A stretch of DNA of 64,000 nucleotides, from contig JADKJL010000003.1 of the NCBI GenBank assembly GCA_016721015.1, positions 316,382 to 380,381 on the forward strand. Direction: 5' to 3'. Source of the DNA: Lysobacterales bacterium. GTDB lineage: Bacteria > Pseudomonadota > Gammaproteobacteria > Xanthomonadales > Rhodanobacteraceae. The notes under the pieces are model-generated. The model was given only the letters and a program-made list of their open reading frames with translations, had not been told where the DNA came from and did no database searches. Both the position numbers and the translations under genes were made by a program. Below are positions 7,715 through 18,194 of this stretch, piece by piece (position 1 is the first letter of the stretch; each line of letters opens with the position of its first letter).

Positions 7715-10468
7715 ATGAATGACAGCTTCGCGACCCACGACACCCTGGAGGTCAATGGCAAATCCTACCGCTACGCGAGTCTGGCCAAGCTGGGTCAGCG
7801 TTTCGATCTGCACAAGTTGCCCTACTCGATGAAGATCCTGCTGGAAAACCTGCTGCGCCTCGAAGACGGCATCGATGTGACCGACAAGAGCATCACGGCG
7901 GTCGCCGAGTGGCAGCCGGGCGCCGAACCCGACACCGAAATCGCCTTCATGCCGGCACGCGTCGTGCTGCAGGATTTCACCGGCGTGCCATGCGTTGTCG
8001 ACCTGGCCGCCATGCGCGACGCGATGGTCGCCCTCGGCGGCGACCCCAGCCTGATCAATCCGCTCGCTCCGGTCGAGCTGGTAATTGACCATTCCGTGCA
8101 AGTTGACGTGTTCGGCTCCAGCGATGCGATCGAGAAGAACGTCGAAATCGAGTTCGAGCGCAACCAGGAGCGTTATTCCTTCCTGCGCTGGGGCCAGAAG
8201 GCACTGAACAATTTCAAGGTCGTGCCGCCACGCACCGGCATCGTCCATCAGGTCAATCTCGAACACCTGTCGCGAGTGGTCATGACCAGCCAGATCGACG
8301 GCGAGGAATGGGCCTATCCGGATACCGTGTTCGGCACCGATTCGCATACCACCATGGTCAACGGACTCGGCGTGCTCGGCTGGGGCGTGGGCGGCATCGA
8401 AGCCGAAGCCGCGATGCTTGGCCAGGCTTCCTCGATGCTGATTCCGCAGGTGGTCGGCTTCCGCCTGAGCGGTCGCCTGCCCGAAGGCGCAACCGCCACC
8501 GATCTGGTGCTGACGGTCACCCAGATGCTGCGCAAGCACGGCGTGGTCGGCAAGTTCGTCGAATTCCACGGCGAGGGCCTCAAGCATCTGCCGCTGGCCG
8601 ACCGCGCGACCATCGGCAACATGTCGCCGGAATACGGCGCCACCTGCGCGATCTTCCCGATCGATGCGGAATCGATTCGCTACCTGCGCCTGTCCGGACG
8701 CAGTGAAGAGCAGATCGCCCTGGTTGAGGCCTACGCCAAGGCTCAGGGACTCTGGCACGACGATTCCACCCCACCGGCGGTGTTCTCCTCGACCCTCGAA
8801 CTCGACATGGGCAGCGTGCGGCCGTCGCTGGCGGGGCCGAAGCGTCCACAGGATCGGGTTCTGCTCTCGGACATGCGCACCAGCTATGCAGACGCGGTGA
8901 AATTGCTGAATGCAGGCCGCCCACCAAAGACCGAGGCAGTCGCGCGGTTCAAGAACGAAGGCGGCAGCACGGCGGTCGGCCACGACGAGAGCGCCTGGGA
9001 GCATGGCTCCGGATCGCACCCGGACGTGATGCCGGCGAGCGTGCGCGACGGTGCCGTGGTCATTGCCGCCATCACCTCCTGTACCAACACCTCCAACCCG
9101 GCGGTCATGCTCGGCGCCGGCCTGCTCGCACGCAATGCGGCGGCCAAGGGCCTGCAGCGCCAGCCCTGGGTGAAGACCTCACTGGCCCCGGGTTCGCTGG
9201 TGGTCACCGATTATCTGAAGAAGGCGGGGCTGCTCGACGAACTGGAAAAGCTCGGTTTCTATCTGGTCGGATACGGTTGCACCACCTGCATTGGCAACTC
9301 CGGCCCCCTCGATACTGCCGTCAGTGCAGCCATCCTGGCCGGCGATCTGGCCGTCGCGGCCGTGCTTTCCGGCAATCGCAATTTCGAGGGGCGCATCCAC
9401 CCCGAGGTCAAGATGAACTATCTGGCCTCGCCACCCCTGGTAGTCGCCTTTGCCATCGCCGGCACGATCAACATCGATCTTGCCAGCGAACCGCTGGGTA
9501 CCGGCAGCGATGGCAAACCGGTCTTCCTCAAGGATATCTGGCCGAGCAATGCCGAAATCAGCGCCTTGATCGCGAGCACGGTCAGCGCGGAGATGTTCAA
9601 GTCCAACTATGCCGAGGTGTTCAAGGGCGACAGCCGCTGGAATGCGATCCGTTCGCCCGAGGGCAAGCTCTTCGAATGGGACGGCGATTCCACCTACATC
9701 AAGAATCCGCCCTACTTCGACGGCATGACCATGGAGCTGACCCCGTTCGCGGACATCCACTCGGCGCGCTGTCTCGGCCTGTTCGGCGATTCGATCACCA
9801 CCGACCATATCTCGCCTGCCGGCAACATCAGGAAAAACTCACCCGCTGGCCAGTACCTGATCAATCGCGGGGTGACCGTCGAGCATTTCAATTCCTATGG
9901 CTCGCGACGCGGCAACGACGATGTGATGGTGCGCGGCACCTTCGCCAATATCCGCATCCGCAACCAGATGCTGGATGGCGTCGAAGGTGGTTTCACCCGT
10001 CACCTGCCGGACGGCGAGCAGATGACGATCTATGACGCCGCGATGCGCTACAGGGAAGAAGGCACGCCGCTGATTGTCATCGCCGGCAAGGAGTACGGCA
10101 GCGGCTCCTCACGCGACTGGGCGGCCAAGGGCACCCTCCTGCTGGGCGTCAAGGCCGTGATCGCGCAGAGCTTCGAACGCATCCATCGCTCGAACCTGGT
10201 CGGCATGGGCGTGCTGCCGTGCCAGTTCAAGTCCGGCGAAAGCGCAGCCTCGCTGGGTCTGACTGGTCTCGAAGTATTTCAGATGACGGGGCTTGAGGGT
10301 GGTTCCGCACATGAAGCGCAGGTTGTCGCCACGGCCAAGGATGGCAGCCGCAAGGAGTTCAAGGTCGATGTCCTGCTGGCGACGCCGAAGGAACGCGAGT
10401 TCTTCCGTCACGGCGGCATCCTGCCCTACGTGCTGCGCCAGTTGGCCAAATCCGGCAAGGCCGCTTGA
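7715..10468 (+). CDS. acnA: Aconitate hydratase A (position of rpfA)
   Basis: A 917-residue monomeric aconitase of the AcnA/IRP1 type, converting citrate to isocitrate through a [4Fe-4S] cluster. Cluster ligands are in CTNTSNP and GCTTCIGNSG, and the C-terminal swivel domain has EYGSGSSRDWAAKG. The open frame extends upstream, but the ATG at 7715 carries the AGGAGA site and the family-like start (YASLAKLGQ, KILLENLLR). In Xanthomonas campestris an aconitase gene called rpfA sits immediately before rpfB, and this gene occupies that place. It converges with the lipoprotein gene at 10519. Confidence 0.97.
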   Translation: MNDSFATHDTLEVNGKSYRYASLAKLGQRFDLHKLPYSMKILLENLLRLEDGIDVTDKSITAVAEWQPGAEPDTEIAFMPARVVLQDFTGVPCVVDLAAMRDAMVALGGDPSLINPLAPVELVIDHSVQVDVFGSSDAIEKNVEIEFERNQERYSFLRWGQKALNNFKVVPPRTGIVHQVNLEHLSRVVMTSQIDGEEWAYPDTVFGTDSHTTMVNGLGVLGWGVGGIEAEAAMLGQASSMLIPQVVGFRLSGRLPEGATATDLVLTVTQMLRKHGVVGKFVEFHGEGLKHLPLADRATIGNMSPEYGATCAIFPIDAESIRYLRLSGRSEEQIALVEAYAKAQGLWHDDSTPPAVFSSTLELDMGSVRPSLAGPKRPQDRVLLSDMRTSYADAVKLLNAGRPPKTEAVARFKNEGGSTAVGHDESAWEHGSGSHPDVMPASVRDGAVVIAAITSCTNTSNPAVMLGAGLLARNAAAKGLQRQPWVKTSLAPGSLVVTDYLKKAGLLDELEKLGFYLVGYGCTTCIGNSGPLDTAVSAAILAGDLAVAAVLSGNRNFEGRIHPEVKMNYLASPPLVVAFAIAGTINIDLASEPLGTGSDGKPVFLKDIWPSNAEISALIASTVSAEMFKSNYAEVFKGDSRWNAIRSPEGKLFEWDGDSTYIKNPPYFDGMTMELTPFADIHSARCLGLFGDSITTDHISPAGNIRKNSPAGQYLINRGVTVEHFNSYGSRRGNDDVMVRGTFANIRIRNQMLDGVEGGFTRHLPDGEQMTIYDAAMRYREEGTPLIVIAGKEYGSGSSRDWAAKGTLLLGVKAVIAQSFERIHRSNLVGMGVLPCQFKSGESAASLGLTGLEVFQMTGLEGGSAHEAQVVATAKDGSRKEFKVDVLLATPKEREFFRHGGILPYVLRQLAKSGKAA

Positions 10469-10474
10469 CGCCCG

Positions 10475-10520
10475 GATTGAATGAGCGGCGCGGGGCTTCA
10501 TTCCCGGCGCGCGCTCAATC
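10475..10520. terminator. Stem-loop between convergent acnA and lipoprotein gene
   Basis: Outer GATTGA/TCAATC arms enclose an inner GCGCGGG/CCC-GCGC stem with one bulge and an 8-base loop. It lies seven bases after the acnA stop and overlaps the stop of the opposite gene, so it could terminate in both directions. There is no T-tract, so the call is tentative. Confidence 0.4.
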
Positions 10521-11001
10521 AGAGACTGCGTTGCCACTGCGCGTTGAAGCATAGCCAATCGCCATCCTGGCGACGCCAACCACTTTCGATCTGCTGCATC
10601 GACCCGCGCTCGGGCAGCCAGCGACCGCTGCCGCCGGTCATCGTCACGGCGACCTTGACCGTCGCCCGGTCACCTTGCAGTTCGACATCCTGCGACACGA
10701 GGCTGATGCCAATTCGGGCATGGGTCAGCACCTGCGCGCGCAGCAGATTGTGCAGGCCCTGTTTGTCGAGGGCGCCGTTGTCACCGGTGAAATCATCGGC
10801 GACATGGCGCATGAAGTCCGCCGGTTTGCCGGCTTCGATGGCCTGTTGCATCTGGCTGATCGCGGCACGGATCTGCTCTTCATCCGACGGGCGAGAACAG
10901 GCACCGAGGAGGAGGAGCAACACCAGCGGCAGCGCGCGCCAGCCGGCCTTCGGGTGAATTTGTGTGCTGACAAGGCGAGTTCGATCATGCCGGTGATTCA
11001 T
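10519..11001 (-). CDS. Small NTF2-like lipoprotein
   Basis: A 160-residue predicted lipoprotein. A hydrophobic leucine run ends in a lipobox (LLGAC, cysteine 35), followed by a domain of about 120 residues with the feel of NTF2/SnoaL-like proteins (DEEQIRAAISQMQQAIEAGK, then beta-rich sequence ending WRRQDGDWLCFNAQW). The chosen ATG at 11001 has GGAG six bases upstream; in-frame starts at 11031 and 11127 are possible. Residue 36 is Ser and no Asp follows the cysteine, so outer-membrane sorting is expected. No defined function. It sits between the aconitase and rpfB on the opposite strand. Confidence 0.75.
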   Translation of the reverse strand: MNHRHDRTRLVSTQIHPKAGWRALPLVLLLLLGACSRPSDEEQIRAAISQMQQAIEAGKPADFMRHVADDFTGDNGALDKQGLHNLLRAQVLTHARIGISLVSQDVELQGDRATVKVAVTMTGGSGRWLPERGSMQQIESGWRRQDGDWLCFNAQWQRSL

Positions 11002-11159
11002 TCGAGTCTCCGCTCGGGCTCGGTTCGTCATTGGGCTTCCTGACGCCGTCGTCGCTGCAGCGTGCCTTGCTGTGCCTTCGCGGCGTGTGGTGCAATCGAG
11101 ACTGTGCGAGAGTTGCCACGGAATCATCCGTCACGATAGCGGCAGAAAGGGAGCGAATC

Positions 11160-12848
11160 ATGTCTGAGAGCAGCAACCGGCCCTGGCTGGCCCATTATCC
11201 GAAGGGCGTCCCGGCCGAAATCGATCTCGACGAGTTCCCGTCGATCGTGGCCCTGCTCGACAATTGTTTCGACAAGTTCCGACATCGGCCAGCCTATACC
11301 AACATGGGCAAAACGATCAGCTACGGCGAGCTCGATGACCTGAGCCAGCAGTTTGCCAGTTTTCTCGTGCATGACCTCAAGCTCGTCAAGGGCGACCGCA
11401 TCGCGATGATGATGCCGAACGTGTTGCAATATCCGGTCGCCATCGCCGGCGCATTGCGCGCTGGCCTGACCGTGGTCAATACCAATCCGATGTACACCGC
11501 GCGCGAGCTCAAGCATCAGCTCGAGGATTCGGGCGCCAAGGCGATCGTTGTGCTCGACAACTTTGCGCATACCGTGGCCAGCGTCTTGGGGCAGACCCAA
11601 CCGATGCAAGTGATCACGACCGGCTTGGGCGACATGCTCGGATTCCCCAAGGCCATGATCACCAACTTTGTCGTGCGCCATGTGAAAAAGTTGGTGCCTG
11701 CCTTTTCGATAGAAGGAGCGATCCGATTCAATGACGCCTTGCGCCGCGGCCAGGGAAAGAAGACGCAGAAAGCGGATATTTCAGCTGGCGACATTGCCTT
11801 CCTGCAGTACACCGGCGGCACCACTGGTGTAGCCAAAGGCGCCATGCTGACCCATCGCAACCTGATCGCCAACATGCAGCAAGCCAGCGCCTGGATCGGC
11901 ACCGGCATGCGCGAAGGCGAAGAGGTCATCATAACGGCTCTGCCGCTTTATCACATTTTTGCCTTGACCGCGAACTGCCTGACTTTCATGAAGCTTGGCG
12001 GGCACAATCACCTGATCACGAATCCGCGTGACATGCCCGGTTTCGTGGCCGAACTTGGGCGCATCCGCTACACCGGAATCACTGGCGTGAACACGCTCTT
12101 CAACGGCCTGCTGAATACCCCGGGTTTCGACAAGCTCGATTTCTCGAGCCTGCGCATGACCCTTGGCGGCGGCATGGCTGTCCAGCGCGCGGTTGCCGAA
12201 CGCTGGAAAAAGGTCACCGGCTGCACCCTTTCGGAAGCCTATGGACTCACCGAAACATCACCCGCGGTTTGCATCAATCCGCTCGACCTTGCCGAATACA
12301 ACGGCTCGATCGGTCTACCGGTTTCTTCGACCGAGGTTTGTATCCAGACCGATGAAGGCCAGCCATTGCCGGTCGGCGAAATAGGCGAACTGTGTGTGCG
12401 CGGCCCCCAGGTCATGAAGGGCTACTGGAACCGTCCCGAAGAGACCGCCAAGATCATCGATGCCAATGGCTGGTTGCATACCGGCGACATTGCGCGGATG
12501 GACGAGAAGGGCTTCTTCTACATCGTCGATCGAAAGAAGGACATGATCCTGGTGTCCGGCTTCAACGTCTACCCAAACGAGATCGAAGATGTCGTCGCCT
12601 TGATGCCGGGCGTTCTGGAAGTCGCCGCAATCGGCGTGCCCGATGACAAATCAGGCGAGGCGGTCAAGCTCGTGATCGTCAGGAAGGATCCCGCCCTGAC
12701 CGAAGCCGCCGTGCGCGCACATTGTCGCGCCGAGTTGACCGGATACAAGCAACCGCGCCATATCGAATTTCGCGATTCGCTGCCGAAATCGAATGTCGGC
12801 AAGATCCTGCGCCGCGAATTGCGTGACGCCGAGGTCAAGCGTGACTGA
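11160..12848 (+). CDS. rpfB: Long-chain acyl-CoA ligase (FadD type, RpfB)
   Basis: A 562-residue AMP-forming acyl-CoA synthetase that activates fatty acids for beta-oxidation or recycling. Motifs are the adenylate-binding loop YTGGTTGVAKGAMLTHRN, YGLTETSP, the FACS signature region TGDIARMDEKGFFYIVDRKK and the catalytic lysine in SNVGKILRREL. The start is ATG 11160 with AAGGGAG upstream. In Xanthomonas this gene is rpfB; its product clears the DSF quorum signal and feeds free fatty acids to lipid synthesis. Here it is followed not by rpfF but by a converging PilZ gene one base away. Family call is firm; the rpfB name rests on synteny. Confidence 0.9.
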   Translation: MSESSNRPWLAHYPKGVPAEIDLDEFPSIVALLDNCFDKFRHRPAYTNMGKTISYGELDDLSQQFASFLVHDLKLVKGDRIAMMMPNVLQYPVAIAGALRAGLTVVNTNPMYTARELKHQLEDSGAKAIVVLDNFAHTVASVLGQTQPMQVITTGLGDMLGFPKAMITNFVVRHVKKLVPAFSIEGAIRFNDALRRGQGKKTQKADISAGDIAFLQYTGGTTGVAKGAMLTHRNLIANMQQASAWIGTGMREGEEVIITALPLYHIFALTANCLTFMKLGGHNHLITNPRDMPGFVAELGRIRYTGITGVNTLFNGLLNTPGFDKLDFSSLRMTLGGGMAVQRAVAERWKKVTGCTLSEAYGLTETSPAVCINPLDLAEYNGSIGLPVSSTEVCIQTDEGQPLPVGEIGELCVRGPQVMKGYWNRPEETAKIIDANGWLHTGDIARMDEKGFFYIVDRKKDMILVSGFNVYPNEIEDVVALMPGVLEVAAIGVPDDKSGEAVKLVIVRKDPALTEAAVRAHCRAELTGYKQPRHIEFRDSLPKSNVGKILRRELRDAEVKRD

Positions 12849-12849
12849 A

Positions 12850-13212
12850 TCAATCGTTCTCGGTGGAGACGCCGGGACGATCGAGGTGATCGGCATAGTG
12901 ACCGAGCAGACCCCACAAGGCATGCTCCTTGTCCGCGGGGATGCTGGTATAGGCCAGCCCGACACAATCGGCAGTGAGTCGGGCCACGATCGCTTCGAGG
13001 TGGATATGCAGATCGTCACCGACTAGCAGATCAAGCACGCAGCGCTCGCCCGCACCCGCACACCACTCCTCCGGACGACGCGCAAGCAAGCCGGTTGCCG
13101 AGATATTCTCGACCTCGGTGATCCACGATAACGGCCCCATGCTGATCAATACGATCGAGCGTATCGACATTCGGGCGTGACGCAGATACTGTCCCGAACC
13201 ATCAAATTCCAT
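12850..13212 (-). CDS. PilZ-domain cyclic-di-GMP binding protein
   Basis: A 120-residue single-domain PilZ protein. The c-di-GMP signature is complete: RMSIR (residues 14-18, RxxxR) and NISATG (residues 36-41, the N/D-x-S-x-x-G motif). The ATG at 13212 has GAGGGGGAT upstream. It occupies the interval between rpfB and rpfG where rpfF and rpfC would be expected. Co-location with an HD-GYP phosphodiesterase suggests it is an effector reading the same second messenger; this is inference. The 280 bp between this gene and rpfG contain no convincing gene. Confidence 0.8.
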   Translation of the reverse strand: MEFDGSGQYLRHARMSIRSIVLISMGPLSWITEVENISATGLLARRPEEWCAGAGERCVLDLLVGDDLHIHLEAIVARLTADCVGLAYTSIPADKEHALWGLLGHYADHLDRPGVSTEND

Positions 13213-13492
13213 TCATCCCCCTCTTTCACAGCCTGCCGGACTTTACCCGACCGGCCAGCGTATCGCCTCAACCGGCAATGCCCGAAAGGCGACCAGGAAC
13301 AAACCCCGGCCTTGCATCAGGCGGGATCGTGACATCGATACCCATTTTCCAAGCACGATCCGGGCCAACAGGGTAAAAATCTCCGCGCCACTCAACCGGT
13401 TGAGCACCCTTTTCGATTCCACGGAGCTCGGCGATTCGCGGCAACGCGAGGGTTCCTCGTCGGCCACAGAAAATACAGGTTCGTGGCCCCGC

Positions 13493-14545
13493 TCAGAATC
13501 CGGCCGGCGAATTCAAGAGCTTTTCATCCCGGATGGCCCTGACCTTTTCCTCATTGGCGAGCAACACCTGGACGCCTGCATGATCAAAGAGGACGCCGGC
13601 ATGCTGCTGCAGGTAAGCGAACGCATCCTCGATGGTCCAGACCCGCTTGTACGGCCTTTCCGAGGTCAGCGCGTCGAACACATCGGCTATCGCGGCGATG
13701 CGTGAAAACAGCGGGATCTGCTCGCCCTTGAGCCCATCGGGATAACCACTTCCATCGAGGCGTTCATGATGGCGCAAGGCAATCTGTGCACCGGCCTGGA
13801 CGATCGGACTGCGACTGTCGCGCAGAATTTCGTAACCGATCAGGGAATGCTTGCGCATGACGGCCATTTCCTCATCGCTCAGCGCGCCTGCCTTGAGCAG
13901 CACAGAATCCGGAATGCCGATCTTTCCGATGTCATGCAAGGGCGCCGCACGCACGAGCAGGCGCACCTGATCTTCGCCAATCTGAAGGCCTTGGGCGATC
14001 AATTCGCAATAGCGCGCCATGCGCACAAGGTGGGCGCTGGCGCCATAGTCCCGGTATTCGATGGCCTTGGCCAAGCGAAACAGGATTTCCGTCTCGCGCT
14101 GCTCGATCTCCTGCAGGCCCTCGGCCAGTTTCAGCTCAAGCACGCGGGCGTGATCCTTGACCGCCTCACCCTGGCGACGCATCTGCAGCAGGTTCCTGCA
14201 GCGCGAGCGCAGCTCGCGCGGACGAACCGGCTTGACCAGGAAATCGGTGACGCCGGCATCAAGCGCCGCCTGACGCACGGGCTCGTCTCCGACCACGCTG
14301 ATCAGGATGATCGGAATATCGCGCCGGGATGTGGGGCGGCGGAATCGCCGGGTGAACTCGAGCCCATCCATTTCCGGCATGCGGTAATCGAGCAGAAGCA
14401 GATCAGTCGGGTTGGAGTCGGACCAGTGCAAGGCATCGACCGGATTGCCGAATTCGGAGACCCGGATGACCGGCCCGACGCCCTCGACGATGTGGCGAAG
14501 CATCGTTCGTGCGGAAGGTTGGTCATCGACAATCATCACATTCAT
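13493..14545 (-). CDS. rpfG: Response regulator with HD-GYP phosphodiesterase output (RpfG)
   Basis: A 350-residue two-domain regulator. The receiver domain (about 1-125) starts with the acidic pair D7-D8 in IVDDQPSARTML and has the phospho-acceptor D53 in LLLLDYRMP. The HD-GYP domain (about 155-340) keeps HDIGKIGIPD and HHERLDGSGYPDG, the metal and active-site set for hydrolysis of cyclic-di-GMP. Sequence and neighbours (lysS, prfB) match Xanthomonas RpfG. Its usual partner kinase RpfC is not adjacent, so the phosphate source is unknown. ATG 14545 was chosen over 14572 because the family starts right at the first beta strand and GGAG lies upstream. Confidence 0.9.
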   Translation of the reverse strand: MNVMIVDDQPSARTMLRHIVEGVGPVIRVSEFGNPVDALHWSDSNPTDLLLLDYRMPEMDGLEFTRRFRRPTSRRDIPIILISVVGDEPVRQAALDAGVTDFLVKPVRPRELRSRCRNLLQMRRQGEAVKDHARVLELKLAEGLQEIEQRETEILFRLAKAIEYRDYGASAHLVRMARYCELIAQGLQIGEDQVRLLVRAAPLHDIGKIGIPDSVLLKAGALSDEEMAVMRKHSLIGYEILRDSRSPIVQAGAQIALRHHERLDGSGYPDGLKGEQIPLFSRIAAIADVFDALTSERPYKRVWTIEDAFAYLQQHAGVLFDHAGVQVLLANEEKVRAIRDEKLLNSPAGF

Positions 14546-14769
14546 CGCACTTGCTCCGGCGGATCCAACCACATCAGCTGTCGGTCAGGCGATCCCCATG
14601 CCCAGCATGGCGCAAGCATGTCGGGGGCTCGCAAAAACCCGAAAAGTCGCTCCCGGATTCACGCCAGAAAGGCTATCACATCCATTGCAACACTCTGGCC
14701 CGATTTCGTGACCGCAACGGGTACGACCGACCGCATCGCGCCGCCGATTTCCGACCCGGGCCAGCGCAC

Positions 14770-16326
14770 TCAGGCCTGCGGGCGCATGTATGGGAACAGC
14801 AGGACATCGCGGATCGAGGCGACATCGGCCAGCAGCATGACGAAGCGATCGATGCCGATGCCCAGCCCGCCGGTGGGCGGCAGGCCATATTCAAGTGCGC
14901 GGATGTAGTCGGCATCGAAATGCATGGCCTCATCGTCACCGGCGTCCAGTGCGTCGACCTGGGCCTGAAAGCGGGCGGCCTGGTCTTCCGGATCATTGAG
15001 CTCGGAAAAGCCGTTGGCGATTTCCTTGCCGCCGATGAAGAGCTCGAAGCGGTCGGTCAGACCCGGCTCGGTGTCACTTTCGCGCGCCAGTGGAGAAACT
15101 TCGACCGGATGCGCGGTGATGAAGGTCGGTTGGACAAGTCTGGCCTCGACGGTCGCTTCGAAGATCTCCAGCAGGAGCTTGCCCCAGCCGTAACCGGGCT
15201 TCACGTTGATCTTCAGGCGCGCACAGTGGGCGGCCATGGTTTCGCGATCGCGCAGATCTGCCCGCTTGATCTCGGCATTGTGCTCAAGCACAGCGTCGTC
15301 CATGCGCCAACGGCGGAATGCGGGACCCAGATCAATGTCCCTGCCCTCCCAGCTCAGCGCCGTGCGACCGCGTGTGGCCGCTGCGGTTTCACGCAACAGC
15401 GCTTCGGTCAGATCCATGATCTCGTGGTAACTCGCATAGGCCTGGTACAACTCGAGCATCGTGAATTCGGGGTTATGCCGGGTCGAGACACCCTCGTTGC
15501 GGAAATTCCTGTTGATCTCGTAGACGCGCTCGAAGCCGCCAACTACCAGCCGCTTGAGGTAAAGCTCGGGTGCGACGCGCAGGTAGAGATCAAGACCGAG
15601 CGCATTGTGATGGGTCACGAACGGTCGCGCGGTCGCGCCGCCCGGAATGATGTGCATCATCGGCGTCTCGACTTCCATGAACCGCCGCGGCTCGGATTCG
15701 AGCCACTGGCGCATGAAACCGATCGCACGCGAACGCAGGGCGAATGCATTGCGTGATTCCGGCGTGACAATCAGATCCACATAGCGCTGGCGATAGCGCT
15801 GCTCGATGTCGGCCAGACCATGCCACTTGTCCGGCAAGGGTCGCAGCGCCTTGGTCAGCAGGCGCAGGCCATCGACCTTGATCGACAATTCGCCGGTGCG
15901 CGTGCGCATCAGTTCACCTTCGGCACCGACAATGTCGCCGGTGTCCCAACCCTTGAAGGCTTCGTAGGTCTCGGCCAGGGTCGAGCCTTGCAGGAACAAC
16001 TGGATCTGGCCGCTCATGTCCTGGATCTGCACGAAGCTGGCCTTGCCCATGATGCGGCGCGCAAGCATTCGGCCGGCGACGCAAACCCGACGCGCGAGTC
16101 CGGCCATTGCTTCGGCATTGAAGACGTCGACATCGGCATACTCAGCCTGCAAGTCGCCGGCAAACGCGTCGATGCGGAAATCATTCGGATAGGCATTGCC
16201 CTGCACACGCAACCCGCGCAGCTTTTCACGTCGCTCGGCAATCAACTTGTTTTCGTCGACCACAACAGGAGCAGCAGGTGATGGCGTCGTCGAGTCGGAA
16301 GCGGGGTTGTTGGCCGTCATGGTCAA
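14770..16326 (-). CDS. lysS: Lysyl-tRNA synthetase, class II
   Basis: A 518-residue class II aminoacyl-tRNA synthetase charging tRNA-Lys. It has an N-terminal OB-fold anticodon-binding domain (VCVAGRMLARRIMGKASFVQ) and a catalytic domain with motif 2 (NFRNEGVSTRHNPEFTMLE) and motif 3 (GLGIGIDRFVMLLADV). It lies 39 bases after prfB on the same strand, the same pairing as in E. coli, and probably shares its transcript. The first residues are a low-complexity extension; starts at 16326 and 16320 are equally possible. Confidence 0.97.
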   Translation of the reverse strand: MTMTANNPASDSTTPSPAAPVVVDENKLIAERREKLRGLRVQGNAYPNDFRIDAFAGDLQAEYADVDVFNAEAMAGLARRVCVAGRMLARRIMGKASFVQIQDMSGQIQLFLQGSTLAETYEAFKGWDTGDIVGAEGELMRTRTGELSIKVDGLRLLTKALRPLPDKWHGLADIEQRYRQRYVDLIVTPESRNAFALRSRAIGFMRQWLESEPRRFMEVETPMMHIIPGGATARPFVTHHNALGLDLYLRVAPELYLKRLVVGGFERVYEINRNFRNEGVSTRHNPEFTMLELYQAYASYHEIMDLTEALLRETAAATRGRTALSWEGRDIDLGPAFRRWRMDDAVLEHNAEIKRADLRDRETMAAHCARLKINVKPGYGWGKLLLEIFEATVEARLVQPTFITAHPVEVSPLARESDTEPGLTDRFELFIGGKEIANGFSELNDPEDQAARFQAQVDALDAGDDEAMHFDADYIRALEYGLPPTGGLGIGIDRFVMLLADVASIRDVLLFPYMRPQA

Positions 16327-16365
16327 ATCCAGAAATAGTTGCAGCGATGGGTTGGCGCAGGCGGA

Positions 16366-17491
<1,126 letters not shown>

Positions 17492-17557
17492 GATTATGCT
17501 GCGGTGCAAGGTGGGTCGCGAAGAATAGCAAATCCGTGCTCCTTGGGGCCGCTTCGG

Positions 17558-17872
17558 TCAGGCCACAGCGTGGACTTCTCCACGTCCGGCACGTTGGCGC
17601 AAGTCTGCCCGATAGCGTCGACTGCACGGAACGGTCGCTGCATCCTTCATGTGAAGGCACGCATCACCGGTACCCAGCGGTTCGATTGATGCGATGCGGT
17701 CGAGATTGACGATGAAGCTGCGATGCACGCGCATGAACTGGCGCGCATTCAGCCGATCCTCGATGCTCGCGATCGTGCTGCGCAGCGGATAGTCACGCCC
17801 ATTGACGCGCAGATTGACGTAGTTGCCCGATGCTTGCAGCCACTCGATGTCGGCAGCAATTTGGAGATTGAC
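17558..17872 (-). pseudogene. C-terminal fragment of a LytTR response regulator (RpfD remnant)
   Basis: About 105 codons encode a nearly complete LytTR DNA-binding domain: DIEWLQASGNYVNLRV, then FMRVHRSFIVNLDRI and VPCSRRYRADLRQR, ending at TGA 17558-17560. Upstream the frame meets a stop (17873-17875) a few residues before the domain and no start codon is available, so the N-terminal part is gone. In Xanthomonas rpfD, a LytTR gene, sits between prfB and recJ, exactly this place, so I read it as an rpfD remnant. Its broken 5' end abuts the broken 5' end of an oppositely oriented acyltransferase fragment. Confidence 0.75.
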
Positions 17873-17879
17873 TCAGTGG

Positions 17880-18194
17880 TCATCGATCGTCGCCGTCCTC
17901 GGATTCGCCGGCTCGGTCGCCCCAGGCGACAGCCGCGCTTTGCGCTACCTGACCCAGGCGGTATTTCCGATCTACCTCCTTCATCAGACTGCGATCATCG
18001 TGTTTGCGCACCATCTCAAAGCGCTCGACCTGCCGCCTGTCATCGAGGCGCTGTTGTTGATCCTGGCTACGTTCGCCGTGTGTTTCGCCGGCTTTGAAAT
18101 GATCCGCCGCGTCCGCTGGCTGCGCCCCTTGTTCGGCCTGCGCCCGGAACAACCCCGGCTACGCCGCGATCCGGTTCAAGCAGGCGCGACATGA
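17880..18194 (+). pseudogene. C-terminal fragment of an acyltransferase-3 family membrane protein
   Basis: About 104 codons encode the last transmembrane helices of an acyltransferase 3 (OafA/OpgC-like) protein: VAVLGFAG, AVFPIYLLHQTAIIVFAHH, a second hydrophobic stretch (EALLLILATFAVCFAGFEMI) and a basic tail. The N-terminal two thirds, including the catalytic histidine region, are missing. The frame continues upstream only into antisense LytTR sequence. The 3' end overlaps the recJ stop by 19 bases, which probably reflects the ancestral layout. Confidence 0.7.

Noticed and set aside
13243..13467. 74-codon open frame on the minus strand between the PilZ gene and rpfG
   Set aside because: No recognisable domain, no good ribosome-binding site, Arg/Ser-rich composition; it could be a remnant but I cannot link it to rpfF or rpfC.
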